From NCBI RefSeq assembly GCF_018612875.1, contig NZ_JAGGRI010000006.1, forward strand, positions 1 through 64,000: a stretch of DNA of 64,000 nt, in the 5' to 3' direction. Source of the stretch: Lysobacter sp. ISL-50 (GTDB lineage: Bacteria > Pseudomonadota > Gammaproteobacteria > Xanthomonadales > Xanthomonadaceae). The notes under the pieces were generated by a model. That model had not been told where the DNA came from, did no database searches, and saw only the letters and a list, made by a program, of their open reading frames with translations. Below, piece after piece: positions 48,128-55,785 of this stretch (positions within the stretch are counted from its first letter, which is position 1; the number at the start of each line of letters is the position of its first letter). A program made the translations under genes and the position numbers.

Positions 48128-48856
48128 TCAACCGGCCAGCGCTTCGACCATCGATTGCTCCAGCGAGCGCCGCGGATCGGCGCGGATCGCATCGAGTTCC
48201 TGCGCATGCCATTCGCGCCGCAGCCGGCCGTCCATCAACAGCACCGCGCGGGTGATGAAGCGCTCGGCCACGTCCAGCGAATGGGTCGCCAGCAGCACGG
48301 TGGTGCCGCATTCGCGCGCGAGCTGTTGCAGGTGGCGCTTGAGCGCGTAGGCGCTGAGCGGGTCCAGGCCGTTGAGCGGCTCGTCCAGCACCAGCAGCGG
48401 CGGCTCGCCGAGCAGGCCGAGCGCGATCGCCAGTTTCTGCCGCGTGCCCAGCGAATACTGGCCGATGCGGCGGTCGAGCATCGGCGACAGCGACAAGGTT
48501 TCGGCCAGCGCCAAGGTCGATGCCGGGATCTCGCTCAAGCCGCGCGCGCCGGCGAACAGCCGCAGGCATTCGCGTCCGCTCAGCAGCGGCGGCAATCGCG
48601 CCGGATCGACCGCGAAGCCGAGCAACCGCTTGGCCGGCAGCGGCGCGCGCACGATGTCATGGCCGCCGATCAGCACCCGACCGGCGCTGGGCCGCTGGAT
48701 GCCGGCCAGGCAATGCAGCAGCGTGGTCTTGCCGGAACCGTTCGGGCCGATCAGCGCGGCGAACTCGCCGCCCGGCAGGCGCAGATCGATGCCGTGCAGC
48801 ACCGCGTGCTCGTCGTAGCGGTGTTGCAGTTGTTCCAGTTCGAGCACGAAGGTCAT
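48128..48856 (-). CDS. ABC transporter ATP-binding protein
   Basis: 242-residue ATPase. Walker A GPNGSGKT is at residues 37-44, the Q-loop region around LLGFAVDPARLPPLLSG, a signature variant YSLGTRQKLAIA (S-L-G-T instead of LSGGQ), Walker B LLVLDEPLNGLD and the switch His in LLATHSLD. The pattern fits drug/antimicrobial exporters of the CcmA/NatA type. It follows the membrane partner (48853-49848), overlapping it by 4 bases. Substrate unknown. Confidence 0.9.
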   Translation of the reverse strand: MTFVLELEQLQHRYDEHAVLHGIDLRLPGGEFAALIGPNGSGKTTLLHCLAGIQRPSAGRVLIGGHDIVRAPLPAKRLLGFAVDPARLPPLLSGRECLRLFAGARGLSEIPASTLALAETLSLSPMLDRRIGQYSLGTRQKLAIALGLLGEPPLLVLDEPLNGLDPLSAYALKRHLQQLARECGTTVLLATHSLDVAERFITRAVLLMDGRLRREWHAQELDAIRADPRRSLEQSMVEALAG

Positions 48857-49848
48857 GGCGTGGTCGGGCGATGGGCGGGACGCAGCGCGAACAGCGCCGG
48901 CAGGCACAGCACGATCAGGATCGCCAGCAGCACCGGCGCGGCGCGCCAGCTCAGCGACAACAGCACGCAGCCCACGGTCGCGAACCCGGCCGCGCAAGCG
49001 AAGGCGAAGGCGGGATAACGCCAGGCCGCGCGCGCCAGCGCATGCGGTGCGCGCGGCGCGCTGTGCAGCAGGGTTTGCGCGGCGACGATGCTCGCCGCGC
49101 AGGCCTGCACCAGCAGGCTGAACCAGGCCAGCGCGATCACGATCAGCAACACCCCCAGCCCGCTCGCGGCGCCGGTGGAACTGGGCAGCGCCAACAGCAC
49201 CGCGCCGATCATCCAGGCGTGGCCGCCGCGGCGCCAGCGCAGCAGCGCTTCGCGCCGTTGCCAGTCGCTGATGTGCGGCAGACGCGCGTCGTCGAGCCAG
49301 CGCAGGCCGAACAAGGGCTCGCGCGCGCCTTCGCGCGCCCGCCGCGCGGGATGGCGGCGATGGCGCAGCGCCGAGATCAGACCCAGCACGGCGCCGACCG
49401 CGACGCCGGCTTCGACCACCCCGCACGCGCCGCGCCATGCGCCGGCGATGCCGCCGAACGCGGCCAGCACGATCGCGACGATCGCCATCGCCGCCGCCGT
49501 GGCGATGGCGGCGAGCACGATCAGGGTGCGGGTGGCGCGGGCCGGATCGATCGGCGCCGCCGCCCACCAGCCGTGGCGCAGGTGTTCGTCGAGCGCGATC
49601 AGCCGGCCGCGCGCGATCGCGTAGGCGAAGGCGATCGCGAGCAGGCCGAACGGCAACGGCAGTTGCACGATCAATCGCGGCAGCGCCGCCGGCAAGGCCG
49701 CTGCCTGCGCGCTCCACAGCCGCAACGCGATCGGCACGAGGACGCAGGCCGCCAGCACCAGCCCCGGCGTGCGCCAACGGCGCCGGCCGCCGCCGCGCGC
49801 GGCGGCGATGCGGGCCTCATGCAGCCACGGATGAAGCAGCATCGTCAT
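48853..49848 (-). CDS. ABC transporter membrane subunit (permease-like), unknown substrate
   Basis: 331 residues with about eight hydrophobic segments, for example ALPRLIVQLPLPFGLLAIAF, ATRTLIVLAAIATAAAMAIV and ACAASIVAAQTLLHSA, and a soluble Arg-rich loop near residue 170. No family motif is recognised, but its stop overlaps the ATPase gene start (ATGA), so it is most likely the membrane half of a two-gene exporter. The start MTMLLHPWLHEARIAAARGG looks like a cytoplasmic elbow helix of ABC-2 permeases. Confidence 0.75.
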   Translation of the reverse strand: MTMLLHPWLHEARIAAARGGGRRRWRTPGLVLAACVLVPIALRLWSAQAAALPAALPRLIVQLPLPFGLLAIAFAYAIARGRLIALDEHLRHGWWAAAPIDPARATRTLIVLAAIATAAAMAIVAIVLAAFGGIAGAWRGACGVVEAGVAVGAVLGLISALRHRRHPARRAREGAREPLFGLRWLDDARLPHISDWQRREALLRWRRGGHAWMIGAVLLALPSSTGAASGLGVLLIVIALAWFSLLVQACAASIVAAQTLLHSAPRAPHALARAAWRYPAFAFACAAGFATVGCVLLSLSWRAAPVLLAILIVLCLPALFALRPAHRPTTP

Positions 49849-50030
49849 GAATGGGCGCTTGAAAGGACGGAGTCGGGCAATGACACGAACGCGACGCGCG
49901 GCGCGGATCGGACCGCGCCGGGGACATCGTCATGATCGCGCACGCGGCGCTCCAGTGCCTTAGGTATCGGGCTTAGCGGATCGTGCCGGACTGAGCGGGC
50001 TTGCAGAAAGATTCGCCCGCGTAGACCGCC

Positions 50031-50849
50031 TCAGCGTTCGCCTGCCACGCAGCGCCGCAGCAGCGCCGCGTCCAGGGCCACCTCGCCCGCCCAGGCCTCC
50101 ATGCCGGCCCAGACCCGCTCGATCGCCGCGGTGATCGCCGCTTCGTCGCTCAGATCGCCCCGGGCGACCAGTTTGAACAAGGACGTCGCGCCGTCCGGCG
50201 CCGGCAGGTCGGCGGCTTCGTCGAACAAGCTGCCGGCGCTGACGAACACATGCCGCTCAGCCAGGCCGATCAGGCAGGCCAGTTGCTCGGCGAACTCACC
50301 GGCCAGCAGCGCCAGCGGCTTGCGCGCGAAGCGGTTGCGCAGCTTGCCGACCAACTCGTACAACTCGCCGACCACGGCCTCGGCCATGGCGCGATCGACC
50401 GCTTCGTCGTCGGGATGCGCGGCCAGCGAGCGCAGCGTCTCGATCAAGGTGCCGTGATCCGGTGCGATCCACAGCGCGCGCGCATGCACGAACTGGCCGT
50501 GCGTCAGCGCCCAGCGCTCATCGACTTCGCGCGCGAACGCTTCCACCGTGGTGCGCGACATCAGATTGACCTCGGCCTTGCCGCGGCCGTGCACCCATTC
50601 CAGCGATTCCTCGAAATCCGCGCCGAAGGCGCCGTCGTCGAGCACCGCCCACAGTTCCACGTCCGAGTACGGGCCGTCGGCTTGGCGCGCGGTCGAACCG
50701 TACAACGCGACCGCGAGCAAGCGCTCGCCGTGACGGCGGCGCAGTTGTTCGACGATATCGTCCACCAGTTCGCGGCGTTGCTCGCCGGTGACCGATTGGG
50801 GGCCGGCGAACAGGGTGTCGAGTTCGCCTTGCGGCAATGCGTATTCCAT
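50031..50849 (-). CDS. Aminoglycoside 4'-nucleotidyltransferase-like protein (ANT(4')/KNTase family)
   Basis: 272-residue nucleotidyltransferase. The catalytic region is ALYGSTARQADGPYSDVELW (residues 48-67), with the metal-binding D63 and E65 after G51-S52, and the third acid in AEVNLMS (E93). WALTHGQF at 113-120 and the C-terminal segment EAVVGELYELVGKLRNR follow; E165 and K169 align with the proposed catalytic base Glu145 and with Lys149 of staphylococcal kanamycin nucleotidyltransferase. The tail LSDEAAITAAIERVWAGMEAW also matches that enzyme. The sequence therefore looks like a chromosomal ANT(4') homologue; actual aminoglycoside modification is unproven. It is a single-gene unit. Confidence 0.82.
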   Translation of the reverse strand: MEYALPQGELDTLFAGPQSVTGEQRRELVDDIVEQLRRRHGERLLAVALYGSTARQADGPYSDVELWAVLDDGAFGADFEESLEWVHGRGKAEVNLMSRTTVEAFAREVDERWALTHGQFVHARALWIAPDHGTLIETLRSLAAHPDDEAVDRAMAEAVVGELYELVGKLRNRFARKPLALLAGEFAEQLACLIGLAERHVFVSAGSLFDEAADLPAPDGATSLFKLVARGDLSDEAAITAAIERVWAGMEAWAGEVALDAALLRRCVAGER

Positions 50850-50985
50850 CGGCGCTAGTTAACACGCGGCGCGCGAATGCGGCAATTGCGCGAGGCGGGC
50901 ATTGCGACGCGCGGCGGAGAATTCGCATCGCGCCATGCGCCGCGCGCGTGCGAACGCGCGATTCAGCTTGGGATCGAACGCGGCT

Positions 50986-51336
50986 TCACTGCGGCGGCGA
51001 GGCGAGTTCGCGCGCGTCGAGCCAGCCGTCGTGATTGCGATCTTGTTTGCGAAAACGCTCGGCCAGGGTCTGCCGGTGCTGCTCGCGGGTCAGCGTCGCG
51101 CGCGCGCCGCGGCCGCTGGCGGGTTGCTCGGTCGCATCGAGCACGCCGTCGTGATTGGCGTCCATCGCGTCGAAGGCGTAGCTGAGCCAGTCCTGGTATT
51201 CGCTCAGCGAAATCTTGCCGTCGCCGTCGGCGTCCATGCGCGAGAGGTAGTCGCCGGTGGAGGTCACGACTTGCGCGACGCACAGCGCCGGACACAGCAA
51301 GCACAAGCCAAGCAAAGCGGACAGACGATGGCGCAT
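50986..51336 (-). CDS. Secreted EF-hand calcium-binding protein
   Basis: 116 residues from the ATG at 51336 with a signal peptide (MRHRLSALLGLCLLCPALCV ending at AQ). The mature part has three EF-hand loops: DADGDGKISLSE, DANHDGVLDATE and DRNHDGWLDARE. Each has Asp at positions 1 and 3 or 5 and Glu at position 12, so all three could bind Ca2+. Probably periplasmic calcium binding; no enzyme domain is attached. Confidence 0.88.
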   Translation of the reverse strand: MRHRLSALLGLCLLCPALCVAQVVTSTGDYLSRMDADGDGKISLSEYQDWLSYAFDAMDANHDGVLDATEQPASGRGARATLTREQHRQTLAERFRKQDRNHDGWLDARELASPPQ

Positions 51337-51437
51337 GAGGGTATCGGCGACGGGGGACGCGGCTGAGCCTGACGCGGGCGCGGCGCGCAGGCAAGGGGCG
51401 GATGCCGGATCGGCGCGCCGAGGCGCGGATACGAAAA

Positions 51438-51459
51438 ACCCGCGCATCGCTGCGCGGGT
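51438..51459 (-). terminator. Intrinsic terminator of the desaturase gene
   Basis: On the minus strand, stem ACCCGCGCA / TGCGCGGGT with loop GCGA is followed by five T residues (51434-51438). It lies 30 bases after the desaturase stop. Confidence 0.85.
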
Positions 51460-51488
51460 CTCGGGTCGCCGGGGCTTGCGGCGCGGGC

Positions 51489-52694
51489 TCAGTGGCGCGC
51501 GGGCGCCAGGGCGTAGCCCTTCAAGCGCTCGGAAAAGGCCTGCAGGGCGTGGATACCGCTGGCTTCGGCTTCCACGCACCAGGCGTGCAGGCGCTGCAGC
51601 GTGGCCTGGGCGTCGTGCGAGCGATCGTCCAGCACCTGCGCCAGGCGCTGGCGGAAATCGGCCAGGGTCGCCATCTTCGGGCGTTCGTCGATCCAGCTCT
51701 GCAGATGCGAGCGGGCGCCGTCGTCGAGCCAGCGGCCGCCGTCGGCCAGGCCCTTGCGCAGGCGCCGCGGCAGCGAACGCACGCGGTCGCCGGCGTTGCC
51801 GGCTTCCTCGCGCAGCGCCGGCAGGGTGACGTTGCGGTAGTAGTCGGTCATGGCCTGGAAGCGGATCGCCAGCAGCGCCTTCAAGGTTTCGCTGTCGGGC
51901 ATGGCGATGTTCGGACGCACGTCCAGCGACGGCGCCACGCGCAGCACCTTGGCCAGGCGCAGCGCGCTCAGGCCGCGGATCGCGGTCCAGCCGATGTCGA
52001 ATTCCCACTTGCGCAGGGCGAACTTGGCCGAGCTCGGGAACGCATGGTGATTGTTGTGCAGTTCTTCGCCACCGATCCAGAAACCCCACGGGGTCAGGTT
52101 GGTCGCGGTGTCGGTGGTTTCGAAATTGCGATAGCCCCACCAGTGGCCCAGGCCGTTGACCACGCCGGCGGCCCAGAACGGAATCCACACCATCTGCAGC
52201 GCCCAGATCGCCACGCCGGCGGCGCCGAACAAGGCGAAGCTCAGCGCCAGCAACAGCACCGGGCCCATGGTCGCGTGCGGGGTGTAGAGCTTGCGTTCGA
52301 TCCAGTCGTCCGGGCAGCCCTTGCCGTACTTCTCGATGTCCTCGCGCTCGGCGCGCGCTTCGCGGTACAGCTCCACGCCGCGCCACATCACCGTGTCGAT
52401 GCCCTTGAACTGCGGGCTGTGCGGGTCTTCCTCGGTCTCGCACTTGGCGTGGTGCTTGCGATGGATCGCCGCCCACTCCTTGGTGATCATCGAGGTCGTC
52501 AGCCACGTCCAGAAGCGGAACACGTGCGCGAGCGCGGGATGGAAATCGACCGAGCGGTGCGCCATCGAGCGGTGCAGGTACAAGGTCACCGACATGATGG
52601 TGAGCTGGGTCACCACCAGGAAATACACGGCGAGTTCCCAAAAGCTGGCCTGGATCAGGCCGCCGGCAAGGAAATCGATCAGGGACGCGGGCAT
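51489..52694 (-). CDS. Membrane fatty-acid (acyl) desaturase, delta-9 type
   Basis: Di-iron membrane desaturase that introduces a double bond in acyl chains for membrane fluidity. 401 residues from the ATG at 52694, after GGGAG. Three histidine boxes are present: HRSMAHR near residue 41, HRKHHAK near 78 and HNNHHAF near 214. Hydrophobic segments surround them (ELAVYFLVVTQLTIMSVTLY, LLLALSFALFGAAGVAIWA). A C-terminal extension of about 130 residues, rich in charged helices, follows the core and is longer than in the minimal DesA. In-frame codons upstream to 52853 are not favoured. Confidence 0.92.
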   Translation of the reverse strand: MPASLIDFLAGGLIQASFWELAVYFLVVTQLTIMSVTLYLHRSMAHRSVDFHPALAHVFRFWTWLTTSMITKEWAAIHRKHHAKCETEEDPHSPQFKGIDTVMWRGVELYREARAEREDIEKYGKGCPDDWIERKLYTPHATMGPVLLLALSFALFGAAGVAIWALQMVWIPFWAAGVVNGLGHWWGYRNFETTDTATNLTPWGFWIGGEELHNNHHAFPSSAKFALRKWEFDIGWTAIRGLSALRLAKVLRVAPSLDVRPNIAMPDSETLKALLAIRFQAMTDYYRNVTLPALREEAGNAGDRVRSLPRRLRKGLADGGRWLDDGARSHLQSWIDERPKMATLADFRQRLAQVLDDRSHDAQATLQRLHAWCVEAEASGIHALQAFSERLKGYALAPARH

Positions 52695-52908
52695 TGCAGA
52701 CTCCGGGAGGACGATGGCTGTGGCGGCAGCCGGGCGGTTCGGCCTTAGGCCAATTAAAAGACAGTTGTATATTGGATGATGCCACGTCGCGATGACCGTT
52801 CGCGCCGGTACGGCCTCGGGTGTTGTGATGGGGTCGTAAATTCCAACGGGCAAGGCGCGAAGAACCGGGCGCGGCGGCGGGGTTCAGGGGATGAGCCGAG
52901 GTTGAGAG

Positions 52909-53067
52909 GTCTTTTGTAGGAGGGGCTTTTGTGGGAGGGGCTTCAGCCCCGATGCTCTTCGTTCAGGGCTGGATCGCCGCTCCGGAACGGAAAGCATCGG
53001 GGCTGAAGCCCCTCCCACAAAAGCCCCTCCCACAAAAGCCCCTCCTACAGAAGCCCTCCCACAAAAG
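52909..53067. repeat. Compound REP element with iterated CCCCTCC(C/T)ACA arms
   Basis: Left side GGTCTTTTGTAGGAGGGGCT continues into a second arm start TTTTGTGGGAGGGGCTTCAG and CCCCGATGC. The right side GCATCGGGGCTGAAGCCCCT is followed by four short iterations of CCC(A/T)ACA(A/G)AAGCCCCTCC type up to 53067. The arms have grown by small duplications. Same family as 19489-19584. The gap 52695-52908 contains the desaturase promoter region but no gene. Confidence 0.8.
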
Positions 53068-53070
53068 GCT

Positions 53071-53967
53071 TCAATCCTCCGCCGAGATTTCCCCGTCCCC
53101 GGCGATGCGCTCGCGCTGCCGGGCCAGCTCGGTCTGCGCGAAGCGCTTGAGCGCGGCGCGGTCGGGCTTGCCGAACGGCGAGCGCTTGCCGCAATGGTCG
53201 AGCAGCAGGTTCAGGTCCTGGGCCTCGCCCAGGCGCTCGATCTGGTGTTTGTCGAACTTGGGCGCGTCGCGGCCCAGCTTGGCCGCCTTCAAGGCGCGCT
53301 GCTGCTGCGACAGCCGCCGCGCGCGCCGGCGCCAGTCGTGCCAGTCCTCGTTCGAGCCGCTGCGGCGGGCGCGGGCGCCGGTCTGGGCGACCCGCATCAG
53401 GCTGGCGGCGACCGCTTCGCGCCAATGCCCGGGCTGCAGGTCCGCCCAGGGCAGCGCCCGCAGGCCGGCGCGCAACACCCGCAGCAGGGACCGGCGCGCG
53501 CCCAGATCCGGGTCCTCGGCGCGGGCCTGGCGCGCGGCGGCCGCCCGTCCCGCGGCGGCGCGGCGGCGCGCGCGCAGCAGCAGCGGGCGGATGTCGGCTT
53601 CGGTATGGCTGCGCAGCAGGCGGTCGAAGGTTTCCACCAGGGCATGCGCATCGCGCAGGCCGGACAGGTCGAGGTTGAGGCGGCGCAGCTCGCGATCGAT
53701 CAAGGCCGCGCCCGGCCCCAGCGCCGCCCCGCCCAGGGCCAGGGTGGCGCGCGCCCGGCGCAGGCTCTTGCGGGCCAGATGCACGCCGGAATGGATGCGA
53801 TTGCCGCGCCAGCCCAACGCGTCCAGGGCCTGGTCGAGTTCGCGCGAGGCGAAGCCGCGCAGGCGCAGGCCGGGCGGCCGCTCCGAATCTCCGGCGGTGG
53901 CGGCCTGCGCCGCGGCGGACCTGGACCCGGCCCCGGCGCCTTCTTCGGATGCACTCGCCTGCTGCAT
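53071..53967 (-). CDS. CHAD domain-containing protein
   Basis: 298-residue helical protein with conserved histidines typical of CHAD: IHSGVHLARKSLRRARATLA (near residue 57, with the two-basic-face helix), LRRLNLDLSGLRDAHALVET, and DWHDWRRRARRLSQQQRALK. CHAD domains bind polyphosphate or other anions through these His/Arg/Lys surfaces. No CYTH phosphohydrolase domain is attached. The first 35 residues are Ser/Ala-rich and acidic. Flanked by the REP compound element and mutM; no operon partner. Confidence 0.88.
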   Translation of the reverse strand: MQQASASEEGAGAGSRSAAAQAATAGDSERPPGLRLRGFASRELDQALDALGWRGNRIHSGVHLARKSLRRARATLALGGAALGPGAALIDRELRRLNLDLSGLRDAHALVETFDRLLRSHTEADIRPLLLRARRRAAAGRAAAARQARAEDPDLGARRSLLRVLRAGLRALPWADLQPGHWREAVAASLMRVAQTGARARRSGSNEDWHDWRRRARRLSQQQRALKAAKLGRDAPKFDKHQIERLGEAQDLNLLLDHCGKRSPFGKPDRAALKRFAQTELARQRERIAGDGEISAED

Positions 53968-54036
53968 GAGCGACTTCCTCGATTCGCGACCGATGCCGTA
54001 TCGGCAGCGGCCCGACCGGGATAGTACGCTGGCGTC

Positions 54037-54849
54037 ATGCCTGAATTACCTGAAGTCGAAACCACCCGGCGCGGCCTGGCCCCGCACCTGGAAGGCCGCC
54101 ACGTGGTGACCGCGATCCTGCGCCGGCCCGACCTGCGCTGGCCGATCCCGCTGCAGATCGAGGACACCCTGCCCGGCCAGCGCATCGACGCGGTGCGCCG
54201 CCGCGCCAAGTACCTGCTGCTGGACACCGCCGCCGGCAGCGCGCTGCTGCACCTGGGCATGTCCGGCAGCCTGCGCGTGCTGCCGGCCGATACGCCGGTG
54301 CGCGATCACGACCACGTCGATCTGCTGCTCGACAGCGACCGGGTGCTGCGCTTCAACGACCCGCGCCGGTTCGGCTGCCTGCTCTGGCAGCCGCCGGGGG
54401 AAACCCACGAACTGCTGCGCGAGCTGGGCCCGGAACCGCTGTCGGACGACTTCGACGGCAACTACCTGTTCGAGCTCAGCCGCGGCCGCAAGGCGCCGGT
54501 GAAAACATTTTTGATGGATCAGAAAGTAGTGGTCGGCGTCGGCAACATCTATGTCGCCGAGGCCTTGTTCGCCGCCGGCGTGTCGCCGCTGCGCGCGGCC
54601 GGCAAGGTCTCGCGCGAGCGCTACGCCGAGCTGGCCGGCGCGATCAAGACCATCCTGAGCTACGCCATCCAGCGCGGCGGCACCACCCTGCGCGATTTCA
54701 TCAGCCCCGACGGCGCGCCGGGCTATTTCGAGCAGGAACTGTCCGCCTACGGCCGCGGCGGCGAGCCCTGCCCGCGCTGCGCGCGGCCGCTGAAACAGGC
54801 CAGCATCGGCCAGCGCACGACGGTGTGGTGCGGGCACTGCCAGCGCTGA
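54037..54849 (+). CDS. mutM: Formamidopyrimidine-DNA glycosylase (Fpg/MutM)
   Basis: Bifunctional glycosylase/AP lyase that removes 8-oxoguanine and Fapy lesions. 270 residues. The catalytic Pro2-Glu3 follow the initiator Met in [14 protein letters not shown], with Lys near residue 58 in AKYLLLD. The helix-two-turn-helix includes [18 protein letters not shown]. The zinc finger at the C-terminus is [15 protein letters not shown] with VWCGHCQR (four cysteines). Divergent from the CHAD gene. With xthA and the glycosylase family protein at 45.3 kb it represents base-excision repair in this window. Confidence 0.96.
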   Translation: MPELPEVETTRRGLAPHLEGRHVVTAILRRPDLRWPIPLQIEDTLPGQRIDAVRRRAKYLLLDTAAGSALLHLGMSGSLRVLPADTPVRDHDHVDLLLDSDRVLRFNDPRRFGCLLWQPPGETHELLRELGPEPLSDDFDGNYLFELSRGRKAPVKTFLMDQKVVVGVGNIYVAEALFAAGVSPLRAAGKVSRERYAELAGAIKTILSYAIQRGGTTLRDFISPDGAPGYFEQELSAYGRGGEPCPRCARPLKQASIGQRTTVWCGHCQR

Positions 54850-54986
54850 ACGCGGGCCGCGGACGCCGCCGGTAGTCGGTCGATACCGCGCCGTCCATCG
54901 GTCGGCGGACGCGTTTGTCATCCGGTCGGCGAGCCCTGCGTTCACCGGACGGGGTGATTTACGTGCGCTACGCGTGCCATCCGGAG

Positions 54987-55005
54987 CCTGGTTGGTGCCA
55001 CCAGG
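54987..55005. promoter_or_regulatory. Palindrome upstream of the ECF sigma-kinase unit
   Basis: CCTGG-TTGGTGCCA-CCAGG is an inverted repeat 54 bases ahead of the sigma start, and TATAGT at 55033-55038 could be a -10 element. An operator role is a guess from position. Confidence 0.3.
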
Positions 55006-55058
55006 TGCGCTACCAAGTAAAGATGAACGCGCTATAGTCGCACCGAGTCGAGGGGCAT

Positions 55059-55631
55059 ATGGCCGATAGCGCTGACATCACCATCCTGTTGGATGCCGCC
55101 CGCGAGGGCGACCGCGGTGCGCTCGACCGCGTGCTGGCGACGCTGTACCAGGAGCTGCACACGATGGCCCGGCGCCAGCTCGCCGGCCAGCACGGCCAGA
55201 CCCTGGACGCGACCGCGCTGGTCCACGAGGCCTACCTCAAACTGGTCGGCCGCCGCGAAGCCCAGTTCGACGATCGCGCACACTTTTTCGCCTATGCCGC
55301 CTCGGCCATGCGCAGCGTGGTGGTGGACTACGCGCGCCAGCGCCTGGCGCAAAAGCGCGGCGGCGATCTGCACCGCGTCACCGAATTGCCCGACGACGTC
55401 GAGGGCGGCCTGCGCCTGGACGAAGACACGCTCGGCCTGGACACCGCGCTGACCAAGCTGGCCGCGGTCGATCAGCGCCTGGCCCAGGTGGTCGAGCTGC
55501 GCTATTTCGCCGGCCTGTCCGAGCTGGAAATCGCCGCGCTGCTGCAGCGCTCGGAGCGCAGCATCCGCCGCGACTGGCAGAAGGCGCGGCTGTTCCTGTT
55601 GGCGTCGTTGCAGGATGAGCCCAACCGCTGA
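55059..55631 (+). CDS. ECF sigma factor of the kinase-associated (TIGR02999-type) group
   Basis: 190 residues. Features of this group: ITILLDAAREGDRGALDRVL, LYQELHTMARRQLAGQ, LDATALVHEAYLKLVG, HFFAYAASAMRSVVVDYARQ and region 4 with VVELRYFAGLSELEIAALLQ and RSERSIRRDWQKARLFLL. The group is regularly encoded next to Ser/Thr kinases that may control the sigma by phosphorylation. The kinase gene starts 154 bases downstream, and the sigma gene has its own leader with a possible promoter. Target genes are not known. Confidence 0.9.
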   Translation: MADSADITILLDAAREGDRGALDRVLATLYQELHTMARRQLAGQHGQTLDATALVHEAYLKLVGRREAQFDDRAHFFAYAASAMRSVVVDYARQRLAQKRGGDLHRVTELPDDVEGGLRLDEDTLGLDTALTKLAAVDQRLAQVVELRYFAGLSELEIAALLQRSERSIRRDWQKARLFLLASLQDEPNR

Positions 55632-55785
55632 CGGCGTCCGCGTCGCCGGCGGCTCACGCGCAGCGCGTCTGCAAGGAATGCGCACCGTCATGATCGCCAA
55701 GGCTTCATCCCCGCTGACCGCCGCCGCGTTGGATGCCGCGCGCGCCGAGGCGGCCACCGTCTTCGCTTCGGCGGCCTGATCGCGC

